DNA of 40,592 nucleotides from Acidithrix ferrooxidans (GCF_000949295.1 NZ_JXYS01000065.1:1-40592), one strand, 5' to 3'; positions 7,502-16,701 are shown, counted from the stretch's first letter. Made by a program: numbers and translations. The notes: generated by a model from the sequence alone, not told the origin.

Positions 7502-9837
7502 CGTGCTTTACCAATCGGGAGGAGTAGTTTTGAATGTCCTGGTTGCCGTTCCCAATTTTCTATCGTCCAACCCCGTCTTTTTGCCATCGCTAGTAGGCGC
7601 GGTTCTGGATTTACAGCCACCGGGAAGCCAACAGCCTCCAGCATTGGAAGATCGGATGACGAGTCCGCATATGCAACGCATTTGGAGAGGGATACCTCGT
7701 ATTTATCGGCAAAGTCTCCGAGCAGAATGGCTCGCGCTTCCCCGGTAGGTGGGGTTTGATCTAAGTTTCCGGTAAGGCGTCCACGGCTATCGGTCGTCAT
7801 GGTACATGCGACGATGTCGTCAAAGAGTGGCGCTAATGGTGCTATGACAAAGTCGAGTGCTCCCGTTATCAGTATCGTCTTGTGACCCAATCTGCGGTGA
7901 TGGCGAATCCGTTCGATAGCCCGAGGAAATGCTTTCTTTAGGAGGTAGGAGTTGAAGAGTTCGTTGGCGTCTTCACTGAGATGAGCCGCTTCTGCCTTTG
8001 AATAGCGTCGATAGAAGTTGCGTAGAAAGTCACCTCTATCACTTCGATCAGAGGCTATCAGCGACGGTCCTTCAGCCATTAGCGCGAGCGAAAAAAGTGC
8101 TTTCTTACCAAGAGGGAGATCTTTTGTTGCAAACCAGGCATATGCATCGACGACATTGGATGCTATAACTGTGTTCTCTAGGTCAAAAGCTGCCACTTTG
8201 AATTCATCGTTCAATATGGATGAGGTGGTACGATCCACTCGAGCGCTAGTGGACTTGCGATCTGGGGTCGTCTTTACTCTTGCGTGTTTGACTACTGAAG
8301 GTAGATGAATCTCTGTTACAAAAGAGTCCCAATTGATCAGTCGCGGATCGAATGCAAAATCTAATTGATCTGAGGCGCTTTGCTTATTCCAAAGCGCAAG
8401 GAGGTTCTTTACGTCAAAGATAGCTTCGGTCTCCGCGTAGGAGCCATAGAGCTTGACGTATGAAAGGGCTCTATTTATAGCCTCCTTCTTCTCCTCTAAG
8501 TCTGTTACGAGTTCGGCTCGTTCCCCTCTGAGGGGGAGATGTGAAATTATCGAATCAGCGAATTCTAAATTGGTAGCTAACCTTGCGAGTTGTTTTTGGA
8601 CCCGACCTCGGCCGGGGAAGTTCCACTCTGGTACCAGGATAGGTTGTCCCTGTGAATCATAAAGTGGGTGTTCTAGGAACCACTCTCGCACTAGGTCGAC
8701 AAGGACCTTATAGCGTAGAGGATTAGCAGAGCCCGAGGCAACCTGATAGACAGGAATATTTGTCGAAGGTTTTGGCTTATCTTCCGCAGCTACAGCAAGG
8801 ATGGTACCAGTTACAAAGTCGACGGGAATTACGTCGATTATGCCTTCAGGTACTCCGGGGAACTCCTTGAGGAGACCTCTAGCGTAGGAGATGATGATAG
8901 GCTCTGCCATTCGAAAGCCCTTTATCCACCCCGGAAATGGGTGGATCATTGAAGATTCAATAATAGAAGGTCGAACGACAGAGATGGCAAGGTCGGAGTG
9001 GTTGGAGACCAGTGCCTCTTCGCCTAATGCCTTTGTGTAGGTGTAGGCATCGGGCCATCCAAGCGACTGAGCTCTAGCAATTCCTAGTTCAACCAGACGA
9101 TCATTAACCCATTCGTCGCGAATCTTTTCGAGTTTTTGAGCTAAAAGCGGTCCACCAACCGCCCCTAGTTCTTTACGGGCGCTCTTTTTGAAGTCCTCGA
9201 GGCGCTCTGGGACTCGGGAGTCTCGTTCGACCTCGTCACGTAATTGAGAGGCTACGTTAACTTCAGTTTTAAAGTCAGGCATCGGCGAGAACGGGGTATT
9301 TCGAAGAAGCTTTTCGGGTGCTAACCCTCTGCGATAGCCAGCCACGTAGGCGGTTGAAACTGTAATAAAGTGGGTGTCGGTAGGGGCTTTCCCGGCTCTT
9401 TGGGCAGCCGCTTTGATTGCATCACCGACATTTGTTGGTCCAAGAAGGTTTACTGATACCGCTTGTGTCAATGGTGAGTCGAAACTAACGGTAGCTGCAG
9501 AGTGTACCACGATGTCAGCACTTGCAAGAGCGTCAAGACCAGAGTCGTCTAGGCCCAGAAGGGGCTTTGATACATCGCCTGGGACAGCACTTAGATGTGA
9601 ATTTATGTAACGGTCGAAGTCATCGCCAAAGCGTTCGCGCATGAGGTTGAATGCATCATTTTTAATGATCTCTCGCTTGGCACGCTCTATCGGAGATGCA
9701 CGACGGCCCGCCCTAATCAAAAGGATCAGCTTTGCGTCGGGAATAACATTTAGGATTCGTTCCGCTAGGGCAGTTCCTAGAAAACCGGTTGCTCCGGTCA
9801 CAAAGAATGTTTTGCCTTCGAGTGTTTGAGATATCAA
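7498..9837 (-). CDS. Fatty acyl-CoA reductase-like SDR fused to HAD-IB phosphatase-like domain
   Basis: 779 residues. Residues 1-380 form an extended SDR of the NAD-binding-4 (fatty acyl-CoA reductase) type: VTGATGFLG (13-21), VVHSAATVSFD, TVSTAYVAGY, and the active-site pair Tyr265/Lys269 in AYTYTKALGE. A helical linker of about 150 residues follows. Residues 545-779 are a HAD-IB domain: motif I FDLENTV (551-557), motif II TILITGALDF, and motif IV YADSSSDLPMLEAVGFPVAV. Motif I has Glu where most HAD phosphatases have the second Asp (DxE instead of DxD). Family knowledge suggests reduction of an acyl thioester to aldehyde or alcohol plus a phosphate-ester-acting domain. First of four tightly linked genes with the dehydrogenase, LarA-like and PlsC proteins. 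Confidence 0.82.
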   Translation of the reverse strand: MISQTLEGKTFFVTGATGFLGTALAERILNVIPDAKLILLIRAGRRASPIERAKREIIKNDAFNLMRERFGDDFDRYINSHLSAVPGDVSKPLLGLDDSGLDALASADIVVHSAATVSFDSPLTQAVSVNLLGPTNVGDAIKAAAQRAGKAPTDTHFITVSTAYVAGYRRGLAPEKLLRNTPFSPMPDFKTEVNVASQLRDEVERDSRVPERLEDFKKSARKELGAVGGPLLAQKLEKIRDEWVNDRLVELGIARAQSLGWPDAYTYTKALGEEALVSNHSDLAISVVRPSIIESSMIHPFPGWIKGFRMAEPIIISYARGLLKEFPGVPEGIIDVIPVDFVTGTILAVAAEDKPKPSTNIPVYQVASGSANPLRYKVLVDLVREWFLEHPLYDSQGQPILVPEWNFPGRGRVQKQLARLATNLEFADSIISHLPLRGERAELVTDLEEKKEAINRALSYVKLYGSYAETEAIFDVKNLLALWNKQSASDQLDFAFDPRLINWDSFVTEIHLPSVVKHARVKTTPDRKSTSARVDRTTSSILNDEFKVAAFDLENTVIASNVVDAYAWFATKDLPLGKKALFSLALMAEGPSLIASDRSDRGDFLRNFYRRYSKAEAAHLSEDANELFNSYLLKKAFPRAIERIRHHRRLGHKTILITGALDFVIAPLAPLFDDIVACTMTTDSRGRLTGNLDQTPPTGEARAILLGDFADKYEVSLSKCVAYADSSSDLPMLEAVGFPVAVNPEPRLLAMAKRRGWTIENWERQPGHSKLLLPIGKAR

Positions 9838-9954
9838 TTTTTCACCGTTTCTGCAATGAACTCGCTTGTTTTGGGCTTGGACTGCATAGTCACACCTTGA
9901 TTGACGATTAAACCCAAATAATTACTACGTTCACTATTAGTTCGGCCGTGGGAA

Positions 9955-10488
9955 CTATTTTTTGTTATCATGTTCTGAAGATGCACCACCCTTGGGTCCC
10001 AATCGGCCCAAGCTTCCGTAGAGTTGACTGCTAGGTGCTGGAGTTGGTTGTCTCTTTTTGCGGGGCTTTGGTGGTGTAATGCGTCGTGATTCGAATTGAA
10101 TTTGATTTTGAGTCGATGTGGCCTTTGCTGACTGCTTCGCCTCTGCGTTAGCTTTGATCCGATCCTTCTTGGGTTGCATGACAAATCTAAAGCCAGAAAA
10201 GGCCGCGAAGATAACAGCAGGCATCATCAAAACGACATATTTGCCAAGAGGTCCAAGTGAGAGTGCTAGTCCTGCGAACCCGACCCAAATTCGTTTGCCT
10301 ACAAAGACTGTAAGCGCAAAGAAGAGGGCAATCGCAACACCTTCAATCGCGTATATGTATGGAGATGATTGACCTTTGACGACCTTATCGTGAAGGTGGG
10401 GTATCCACAAGATCAAATAGACGACTATTGCATAGATTGCTATGGCGAAGCCAAGTAGCTTTTCTTTTTTATTTAGAAGCGAACGCAC
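9955..10488 (-). CDS. Small integral membrane protein, conserved actinobacterial hypothetical
   Basis: 177 residues. About four hydrophobic helices fill the first 105 residues (for example LLGFAIAIYAIVVYLILWI and YAIEGVAIALFFALTVFVG). A long, charged, Lys/Gln/Pro-rich cytoplasmic-type tail follows (PPKPRKKRQPTPAPSS). I recognise the general type but no function. It lies 117 bp upstream of the acyl-reductase fusion on the same strand and may belong to that transcript. An overlapping ORF in another frame (9834-10184) is treated as a shadow. Confidence 0.7.
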   Translation of the reverse strand: MRSLLNKKEKLLGFAIAIYAIVVYLILWIPHLHDKVVKGQSSPYIYAIEGVAIALFFALTVFVGKRIWVGFAGLALSLGPLGKYVVLMMPAVIFAAFSGFRFVMQPKKDRIKANAEAKQSAKATSTQNQIQFESRRITPPKPRKKRQPTPAPSSQLYGSLGRLGPKGGASSEHDNKK

Positions 10489-10603
10489 AGTTGTCTAGTT
10501 TATGCCGGCTTGGGGGATGTTTTCGACATCAATTGACTTATGATCCTTCAAATGCTGCCAGTTATAGCTTTTTGGCCCCCTGGAAGGGGTCTAATGGGGC
10601 TAC

Positions 10604-13531
10604 TTAGTAGCCGAAAGAGATGCTATTGCCAAAGGGATGTCTTGGATGTGGATCTCTGGAGGTGGCAAAGCTCACTACATCTCCTGAGATGACTGTAACA
10701 CCGGCCATTACAAGAGGATCCACGTTGTGCTCGTCATTTAGATGTTGCGCTACGATTCGAATTCCTCGGTCATGTGCAATTGCCAGGAGAGAAGAGAGGG
10801 AATTCGGAATTGCGCGGTTAGCGTCGCTAACTGCTTCATTGGCGCTGATTGCGAGATATGTTACCATTGGCATGCAGATGTCATGGAAGCGTAGTTCTCG
10901 ATTCTCTACCGAAGAGATCATTAGCTCGCATCGAAATCTAATTGCTAATGCCGAAAGTGCGGTGAGGAGGTCTGGATCTTTTGCTAGTTCTCCTGAGGTG
11001 ATTGAGAGGACGAGCCTTCTATGTCGTTCAAAGGTTCGGGCAAAGTTAGCGACAGAATATGCCAGGTCTCCGACCCCTTGCACGCTGATCGGCCCCAATT
11101 CGACTAAGACCTTTGCTCCTCTATATGTCATTGACGACGAGAAGATCTCGGAAGTTGGACCCATCTCTGTCAATTTTCTAAGAACAGAGAGGTGGTGTCC
11201 ATCGTTGGAGTTTGCCACATCGAGGCCAGGTCTAAAGGCGACAAGTTCAGGTCGTACGTCACCTATTTGGCTTGCTAGAAAGGTGGTCGGTTGTAGGTCG
11301 TTTGGAATCCGGCGATCATATGAATGTGGCGCAGGACTGCCGGTTAGCGACTCTATGGCATGGCGCAACTTTGCCATTTCCACATAGTCGGCACTAAAGC
11401 GTAGGTAGAGAGTGGGCACTAGGTCAGATCTCAACTTATTTGTTGCCTGGTCTTCGATCTTTCTTTTTGAAAATTCAAAGGTCTCGCGAAGGTCGATTTC
11501 ACCAAATTGTTCTCGATTATCGTGAAATGAGAGTCGCGCCCGACCACGCTCTTTGGATCGATACATCGACTTGTCAGCATTCGCCAGAAGATCTAGGCCA
11601 CTTATGCCAGCCGCGCCGAGTGCGATGCCCATGGATATCGAGACATTTAACTCGAGTTGGCCGATTGAATAGAGGTCATTGAGTCTATTGAAGGCGCGGG
11701 TAGCAATTTCGATCAATTCGTCCCGTTCAGGGGCATTTTCTACAAGAACTACGAATTCGTCTCCAGATAGGCGTGCCACAGTATCCGTATCCCTAAATAC
11801 CCCAAGGAGGCGTCGGGCAATTTGTACTAGAACTTGGTCGCCTGTTTGGTGGCCGTAGGTGTCGTTAATATGCTTGAATAGGTCGATGTCGATGAAGATT
11901 ACTGCGGTCCGCGCATTGGTTCGCTGTGCTTTCCCCAGGGCGACGCCGAGTCGATCGTTGAATAATTCGCGATTTGGAAGGCCGGTTAGGGAGTCCTTGA
12001 AAGCCATCTCGCGAAATTTCTCGAGGCTCCTTTGTTCAGAAAGGCGGAGGCCGACGTTATCGGCGACCAGTGTTGCTGAAATACTCCAATCCAGTGCGAT
12101 TGATTTCTCTTGAGAACTCCAGAATTTCCTGTCTTTTGAGATCGTTGATGCTCCAAAACCTATTAGGCCATCCGAAGTGGAGATTGGGACTATCGCATAT
12201 GGCTTTTGTTGGACTAGATCTACTATCTCGTTTGTGTAGAAGCTGGAATCGGTGTATTCGATGAGTAGTGGCTCATGGGAAGCCGCAATAGTGCGATAAA
12301 AAGGAAGGTAGGAAGCTTCGACTCCGATCCAATTACTGCGAATTTGCTCCGTTTTGTTTTCGTCACATCCAAAGCTTGCAATGACGGAGATCTTGCTTTG
12401 ATTTTCAAATAGAACAAATAGAGCGGATTCGGATCCAAGGGTTAATGAGAGGGATCGTGCAAGAAACTTTGCCATTTCATCACGGGTGATAATCTGCGTG
12501 GCGGCGTCCAACATGGGTGCAAGTCCATCGGTTGCTCTAAGGCGGAGCTCTTTTTGCTGGTCTTCTTGAAATTGAGTAAATAAAAGCGCGAGATGTGCCA
12601 GCAAAAGGGTAACACTTGGGGAATCCACGAGGTTATTCCAGCTGCTGTTTATCGGTTTCTCAAGGACGATTACGCCCAATTTACTCTCACCGCGACGAAG
12701 TGGGACGACTATTCCATGGCGACTTCGATCAGCGTTGGAGCGCGAATCTTTAAAGTGCATCGCATCGATATAGTTTGAGTCGAAGTCAATAGGTGTCCGT
12801 AACTCAAATGCTCTATCAGAGAGGCTGGAAAGTGCGCTTAGAGTCTTTTTGGTTGGATAGGAGCTATTGAAGTTTACTACCTCCCCGTTCGAGCAAGCTA
12901 CAACTGGGACTAGTCGACCTTGATCAAGCGCATATAAGGTGGAATTAGAAAATCCTAGATGTATTGCAAGACAACTACAGAGGCTGCGTAACCCTGTAAC
13001 CCAAGAATCCGCGGTAGCTGCGGCGCTGGAGAGTTCAAGGATAAGTCTGTCTAAGGCTTCGTCTGAGGTTGGGTCAAAGGATGCCGTTACGTCTTTAGGG
13101 ATGAGCCTGGATAATTCAGCGATTGATGGAGTATTCCACTCCTTGGCATCGATGAGAATTAAGGCAAGATTTGACTTGTAGATAGGGACTATGAGTTGCC
13201 AGGAGTGGTCGTTTAGAGTCAAAATTGCGGGGATGAAGTGGCTCAGTTCTTCCTTGAGAGGCGTCGTCATCTTGACTCTACGTGGCTTATGCGAAGGTAA
13301 TGCCATTTTAACGTGGCGAATGACTTCCTTGGACTTCATCCAATCCGTTGAGCCTAATTCAAGAGTGATTGTCTCGTTCTTTGTCTTCGAAGCTCTCTTG
13401 GCGACAAGTCCCATAATCGAGTTAGCATCATTGAAGGTGATTGCTACGACGAAGGTTGCCTTTGAAGCAAAGATGAATTCGGTAATAGCTCGATCGAGAT
13501 GTTCGATAGGAACGCGATTTGATGTAAGCAT
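10604..13531 (-). CDS. GAF-GAF-GGDEF protein with degenerate EAL-like C-terminus
   Basis: 975 residues with no transmembrane segment. Two GAF-like sensory domains lie at about 165-320 and 345-495. The diguanylate cyclase domain (about 508-670) has DSLTGLPNRELFNDRL, IFIDIDLFKHINDTYGHQTG and the signature RLSGDEF (SGDEF at 589-593, an active-type GGDEF variant). The product-inhibition I-site RxxD is present (Arg580-Asp583), five residues before the signature. Residues about 675-975 look like an EAL phosphodiesterase domain without its motifs. VLSITSGELAKD stands where EITExxL is normal, and IAHDRGIRIVAQHL where iAxxxgixvvAEGVE is normal, while the EAL and DDFG metal ligands are missing. It probably makes c-di-GMP and may bind it or a partner through the dead EAL part. 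Alone, with intergenic gaps on both sides. Confidence 0.88.
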   Translation of the reverse strand: MLTSNRVPIEHLDRAITEFIFASKATFVVAITFNDANSIMGLVAKRASKTKNETITLELGSTDWMKSKEVIRHVKMALPSHKPRRVKMTTPLKEELSHFIPAILTLNDHSWQLIVPIYKSNLALILIDAKEWNTPSIAELSRLIPKDVTASFDPTSDEALDRLILELSSAAATADSWVTGLRSLCSCLAIHLGFSNSTLYALDQGRLVPVVACSNGEVVNFNSSYPTKKTLSALSSLSDRAFELRTPIDFDSNYIDAMHFKDSRSNADRSRHGIVVPLRRGESKLGVIVLEKPINSSWNNLVDSPSVTLLLAHLALLFTQFQEDQQKELRLRATDGLAPMLDAATQIITRDEMAKFLARSLSLTLGSESALFVLFENQSKISVIASFGCDENKTEQIRSNWIGVEASYLPFYRTIAASHEPLLIEYTDSSFYTNEIVDLVQQKPYAIVPISTSDGLIGFGASTISKDRKFWSSQEKSIALDWSISATLVADNVGLRLSEQRSLEKFREMAFKDSLTGLPNRELFNDRLGVALGKAQRTNARTAVIFIDIDLFKHINDTYGHQTGDQVLVQIARRLLGVFRDTDTVARLSGDEFVVLVENAPERDELIEIATRAFNRLNDLYSIGQLELNVSISMGIALGAAGISGLDLLANADKSMYRSKERGRARLSFHDNREQFGEIDLRETFEFSKRKIEDQATNKLRSDLVPTLYLRFSADYVEMAKLRHAIESLTGSPAPHSYDRRIPNDLQPTTFLASQIGDVRPELVAFRPGLDVANSNDGHHLSVLRKLTEMGPTSEIFSSSMTYRGAKVLVELGPISVQGVGDLAYSVANFARTFERHRRLVLSITSGELAKDPDLLTALSALAIRFRCELMISSVENRELRFHDICMPMVTYLAISANEAVSDANRAIPNSLSSLLAIAHDRGIRIVAQHLNDEHNVDPLVMAGVTVISGDVVSFATSRDPHPRHPFGNSISFGY

Positions 13532-13870
13532 TTATTTGGCTCGCGCTCCTTTTTTCTGGTGTAGCCGCATTCTCTGGGCGGGTGGTGGACCAACTACTTT
13601 ATGTGACTTATCATAGCACTAGTTTGTGACTGTAAGGGTATTTTGCACAATTAGTGACAATAAATGCCGTCAGCGATTTTTTGTTCGCGAGTAAATGCAA
13701 TTCATTCTTGTGTGAAAACGATTCTACTAATCCGATGTAACCCTTTGGTAAGGAAAGCCGGCTCACTATGTCCATATCGGAAGGAAATCACCCCGCAACT
13801 TGCTTGCATGAATCTATACAGCTCATTATCTTACTTAAAATCTGAACTCGGTCGGAGTGATTCTTCTATT

Positions 13871-13916
13871 AAAGTTATTGAAATTGAATCTTATTTGTGA
13901 AAGTTATTGAAATTGA
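13871..13916. repeat. 17-bp direct repeat, two copies 29 bp apart
   Basis: The sequence aaagttattgaaattga occurs at 13871-13887 and exactly again at 13900-13916. Confidence 0.8.
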
Positions 13917-14088
13917 TGAACTAGATGCAATAACTTTGCTCCTCTAGCCATAACTTTCAGGCGCCAAGGTCGCGGGAGTGTGCATTTTTTATTTACTTCA
14001 ATTTATAGGTGTTCGTTCATTTTGGGTTCTTTGATCTATCTAGTTGTTCAGTACAACAACGCAAAATCTGGCATTACGGCTATTCTTT

Positions 14089-14114
14089 GTAAGGCCGATT
14101 AGTAAGGCCGATTA
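14089..14114. repeat. 13-bp exact tandem duplication
   Basis: The unit gtaaggccgatta occurs at 14089-14101 and 14102-14114. Confidence 0.85.
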
Positions 14115-14297
14115 GCTCTGGTACTTGCCTAAGTGAATAACCTACAAGATTCCTTATATATAAGTAGTTTGCCCGTAGAATCGCCCCTGGTGCACGGCTA
14201 TCGAAGTCTCCTAAGTTGCTCTTTAGGGTAACTACAACTTGAGGTTTTGATATTAGGTTAAAGGTTTATGAAATGTCAAGGTAAAGCCTGATCGTCT

Positions 14298-15284
14298 CTA
14301 TTGACTTCTAGGAACAAACCCGACCGCGTCTTGTGCTCTTCGTAGGGTCTCGTTGGCTGTAATTTCAGCCTTTTCGGCGCCCATACGCATTAATCTTGCT
14401 AGTTCAGCTTTGTCATCTAGTAAGTTATTTAATCTGTCTCTTATCGGTGCCAGATTTGTAACGAGCACTTCCGTTAGATCGTTTTTGAGCGCTCCATAGC
14501 TCGAATAAGATTGAGCAATCGATCTTGGATCTTTGCCGGTCGCTACACCAAATATCTCTAAGAGGTTGGAGATTCCCGAACGGTTTTGAGGGTCATACTC
14601 CACGCAATTGTCGGTATCGGTTACGGCCTTTGAGATCTTCTTTTTGATTTGATCAGCTGGTTCAAGCAGATAGATTATACCCGCAGGGGAGGAGGAGGAC
14701 TTAGACATCTTTTTTGTTGGATTTGAAAGATCCATTATTCGGGCACCGATTGTAGGAATCGATGGTTCCGGTACCGTGAACACCTCGCCGTATAGTCGGT
14801 TGAAGCGCATCGCTAGGTCTCTAGTGAGTTCTAGATGTTGCTTTTGATCGTCTCCAACTGGTACTTTATCTGCTTGATACAATAGGACGTCTGCTGCCAT
14901 AAGCGCAGGATAAGTAAAGAGACCGGCCCTAACACTCTCGCTTCCACGGCCCTTGTCTTTGAATTGGGTCATTCGGTTAAGCTCGCCCATGCTGACAGTG
15001 CACTCCATTAGCCAGGCTAAATTTGCATGTGCTGCTACGTGGCTCTGGACGAAGATTGTGCATTTATCCTGGTCAAGACCGGCGGCCAAAAGAGTTGCAA
15101 ATAGTTCCAATGTGCCCAAATAGAGTTCTTTCGGATCGTGCTCTATCGTTATGGCGTGAAGATCTACGACTGTGAAATAGGAGTCTTGGAGCTCTTGTTG
15201 GGCGACCCAGGACTTTATTGCTCCAAAGTAGTTACCGATATGTGCTTGTCCCGTTGGTTGAATTCCTGAAAGTACCCTCATCAA
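14298..15284 (-). CDS. trpS: Tryptophanyl-tRNA synthetase
   Basis: 328 residues, normal for the bacterial class Ic enzyme that charges tRNA-Trp. The HIGH-type motif is PTGQAHIGNYFGA (about residues 10-22) and the KMSKS loop is intact at 192-196. Other family segments are VGDDQKQHLELTRDLAMRFN and the tryptophan-pocket region around MGELNRMTQFKDK. The start is ATG at 15284; a second Met follows immediately. It is divergent from the nucleosidase gene, so the intervening 218 bp should hold both promoters. Confidence 0.96.
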   Translation of the reverse strand: MMRVLSGIQPTGQAHIGNYFGAIKSWVAQQELQDSYFTVVDLHAITIEHDPKELYLGTLELFATLLAAGLDQDKCTIFVQSHVAAHANLAWLMECTVSMGELNRMTQFKDKGRGSESVRAGLFTYPALMAADVLLYQADKVPVGDDQKQHLELTRDLAMRFNRLYGEVFTVPEPSIPTIGARIMDLSNPTKKMSKSSSSPAGIIYLLEPADQIKKKISKAVTDTDNCVEYDPQNRSGISNLLEIFGVATGKDPRSIAQSYSSYGALKNDLTEVLVTNLAPIRDRLNNLLDDKAELARLMRMGAEKAEITANETLRRAQDAVGFVPRSQ

Positions 15285-15502
15285 GCCAAGATTCTAACCG
15301 CTCGAGAGATATCTTCATCAAGCTCCTCAAAGTTAAACGCTGTAGAAGTAGCCCAGTGTCTAGCCTCTTTTTTCAAATGGGACATGGCTTTCTCCCATAT
15401 GGTCTCTGTGAGCCGAGTTACTTTCTCGATCAGGGTTACAATGGCCATTGGCAATTTATTGATTTGCTAGCTTTGCTATTGGTTGAGATAAGGAGCTTTG
15501 CG

Positions 15503-16288
15503 GTGTCAAAGGAAAAGTCCAAAGTTATAGGACTTGTTGTGGCTATGGAAGAGGAACTCCTTGAGCTCCGTAATCGTCATTTCCAGGGTTTTGAAATCAC
15601 TGAGGGGCTCGTTCCAATGTCTCAAAGTCAAATCGGGGATTCAATCGTTGTGATGGCTTATTCGGGGATGGGTAAAGTTAACGCTGCGATGGCCGCAGCC
15701 TCCCTGGTAGAGAGGTACACCGTAAGTGCACTTTTAATCTCCGGATTAGCGGGATCTTTGGATGATCGGTTAAACATCGGTGACATAGTGCTTGCAAGTG
15801 GCGCCTTTCACCATGACTTTGACCTTCGTCCCATTCTGAATTCGCCTGGCATTCTTCCGGGAGCAAGTTGTCATCTAATCTCTGCCGATCCAGGGATTTT
15901 GGCGCTTGAGGTGGAGATAGCCAATAGATATTGCCTTTCTAATGTAGGTAGCGAATCGTCTTTTGGATCGGGTGCAATCTCGCGATCGATTAAATGTGTG
16001 ATAGGCGAAGTGGCTTCCGGAGATGCGATAATAGGCACAAAAGCGCAAAAGATTGCAATAAAGAAAAATTTCCCCGATGCGATCTGCGTTGATATGGAAA
16101 GCGCTGCTCTTGCTCAGGTGGCGCTTGCAGCAGGGGTGCCCTGGGGTGCTATTCGCGTAATCTCGGACTTCGCCGATGACTCCTTTGACATGAATATGGT
16201 TGTAAATTTTTGCGTCAATGAGGCAAGTTCAACTATTGCGCAAGTCATTAGCGCACTAGTTCGAGACGAGAAGATTCATCGAGGCTGA
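15503..16288 (+). CDS. mtnN: 5'-methylthioadenosine/S-adenosylhomocysteine nucleosidase family protein
   Basis: 261 residues from a GTG at 15503, chosen because AAGGAG lies about 7 bp upstream and VIGLVVAMEEEL follows as in the family. The longer in-frame extension back to 15218 overlaps trpS and is unlikely. Family marks are ISGLAGSLDDRLNIGDIVLA (nucleobase/ribose pocket glycines), DAICVDMESAALAQVA (the ribose-binding MESAA) and RVISDFADD, with the catalytic-type Asp. It would hydrolyse MTA and SAH to adenine plus the thioribose, serving methyl-donor recycling. It is slightly longer than E. coli Pfs (232), so substrate preference could differ (for example futalosine-type nucleosidases). Confidence 0.85.
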   Translation: MSKEKSKVIGLVVAMEEELLELRNRHFQGFEITEGLVPMSQSQIGDSIVVMAYSGMGKVNAAMAAASLVERYTVSALLISGLAGSLDDRLNIGDIVLASGAFHHDFDLRPILNSPGILPGASCHLISADPGILALEVEIANRYCLSNVGSESSFGSGAISRSIKCVIGEVASGDAIIGTKAQKIAIKKNFPDAICVDMESAALAQVALAAGVPWGAIRVISDFADDSFDMNMVVNFCVNEASSTIAQVISALVRDEKIHRG

Positions 16289-16449
16289 TCGTCAAGTTAC
16301 CTGGTTACCCTTTGTTATCTGATAGTTTTGGGTGTGTTATTGGGGATTTCAAATTGGAACAGATCTGATCTGACCATTTGTCGTGCTATTCACAATCAAG
16401 GTTTGTTGGCCAGGGTAATTAGTCAGATTGGGATTTCCAAGGAGGCTTC

Positions 16450-16527
16450 ATGGCCGATCTGCCTAGTGCTTTGTGGGAGTTGGCGCCATGTCTGTTCTTT
16501 TTTGATTTATGTTTAGGGCTTCTTTGA
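16450..16527 (+). CDS. Possible 25-residue hydrophobic peptide with strong Shine-Dalgarno
   Basis: AAGGAGG at 16439-16445 stands 4 bp before an ATG. The frame reads MADLPSALWELAPCLFFFDL and then CLGLL before TGA. The last 14 or so residues are hydrophobic. It could be a small membrane peptide, the start of a truncated gene, or chance. The strong ribosome-binding site is the only positive evidence. Confidence 0.25.
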   Translation: MADLPSALWELAPCLFFFDLCLGLL

Positions 16528-16586
16528 GTGGATCAAAGGTTTGATGGGAACCGAAATAAATTTGTATTTGTCGCAGGGGCGATTTT

Positions 16587-16618
16587 CTGGTGAGATTTAT
16601 GGCTGGTGAGATTTATGG
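16587..16618. repeat. 16-bp exact tandem duplication
   Basis: The unit ctggtgagatttatgg occurs at 16587-16602 and 16603-16618. Confidence 0.85.
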
Positions 16619-16701
16619 ATTTGGTAATAGATTGAACATAAGAACATAAAAAGCATTGCTCGGATAAATGTGGTTGGTGGGCACTTTAGGATTCAAGAGT
16701 G

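Larger units (their letters stand above)
13532..14297. other. 766-bp intergenic region, no gene, small repeats
   Basis: AT-rich, with no reading frame carrying a recognisable motif. A 78-codon plus-strand ORF (13664-13900) looks random. It lies upstream of the GGDEF gene and downstream of trpS, both on the minus strand, so it should hold the GGDEF promoter. Two short duplications are listed separately. Confidence 0.5.

Noticed and set aside
9834-10184. 116-codon minus-strand ORF between the membrane protein and the acyl-reductase fusion
   Set aside because: Out of frame overlap with the better-supported 177-residue membrane protein; composition looks random.
10620-11387. 255-codon plus-strand ORF opposite the GGDEF gene
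   Set aside because: Antisense shadow of a gene with clear domains on the other strand; no motif of its own.
15218-15502. N-terminal extension of the nucleosidase gene
   Set aside because: Overlaps the 5' end of trpS on the other strand; family start and ribosome-binding site support GTG at 15503.
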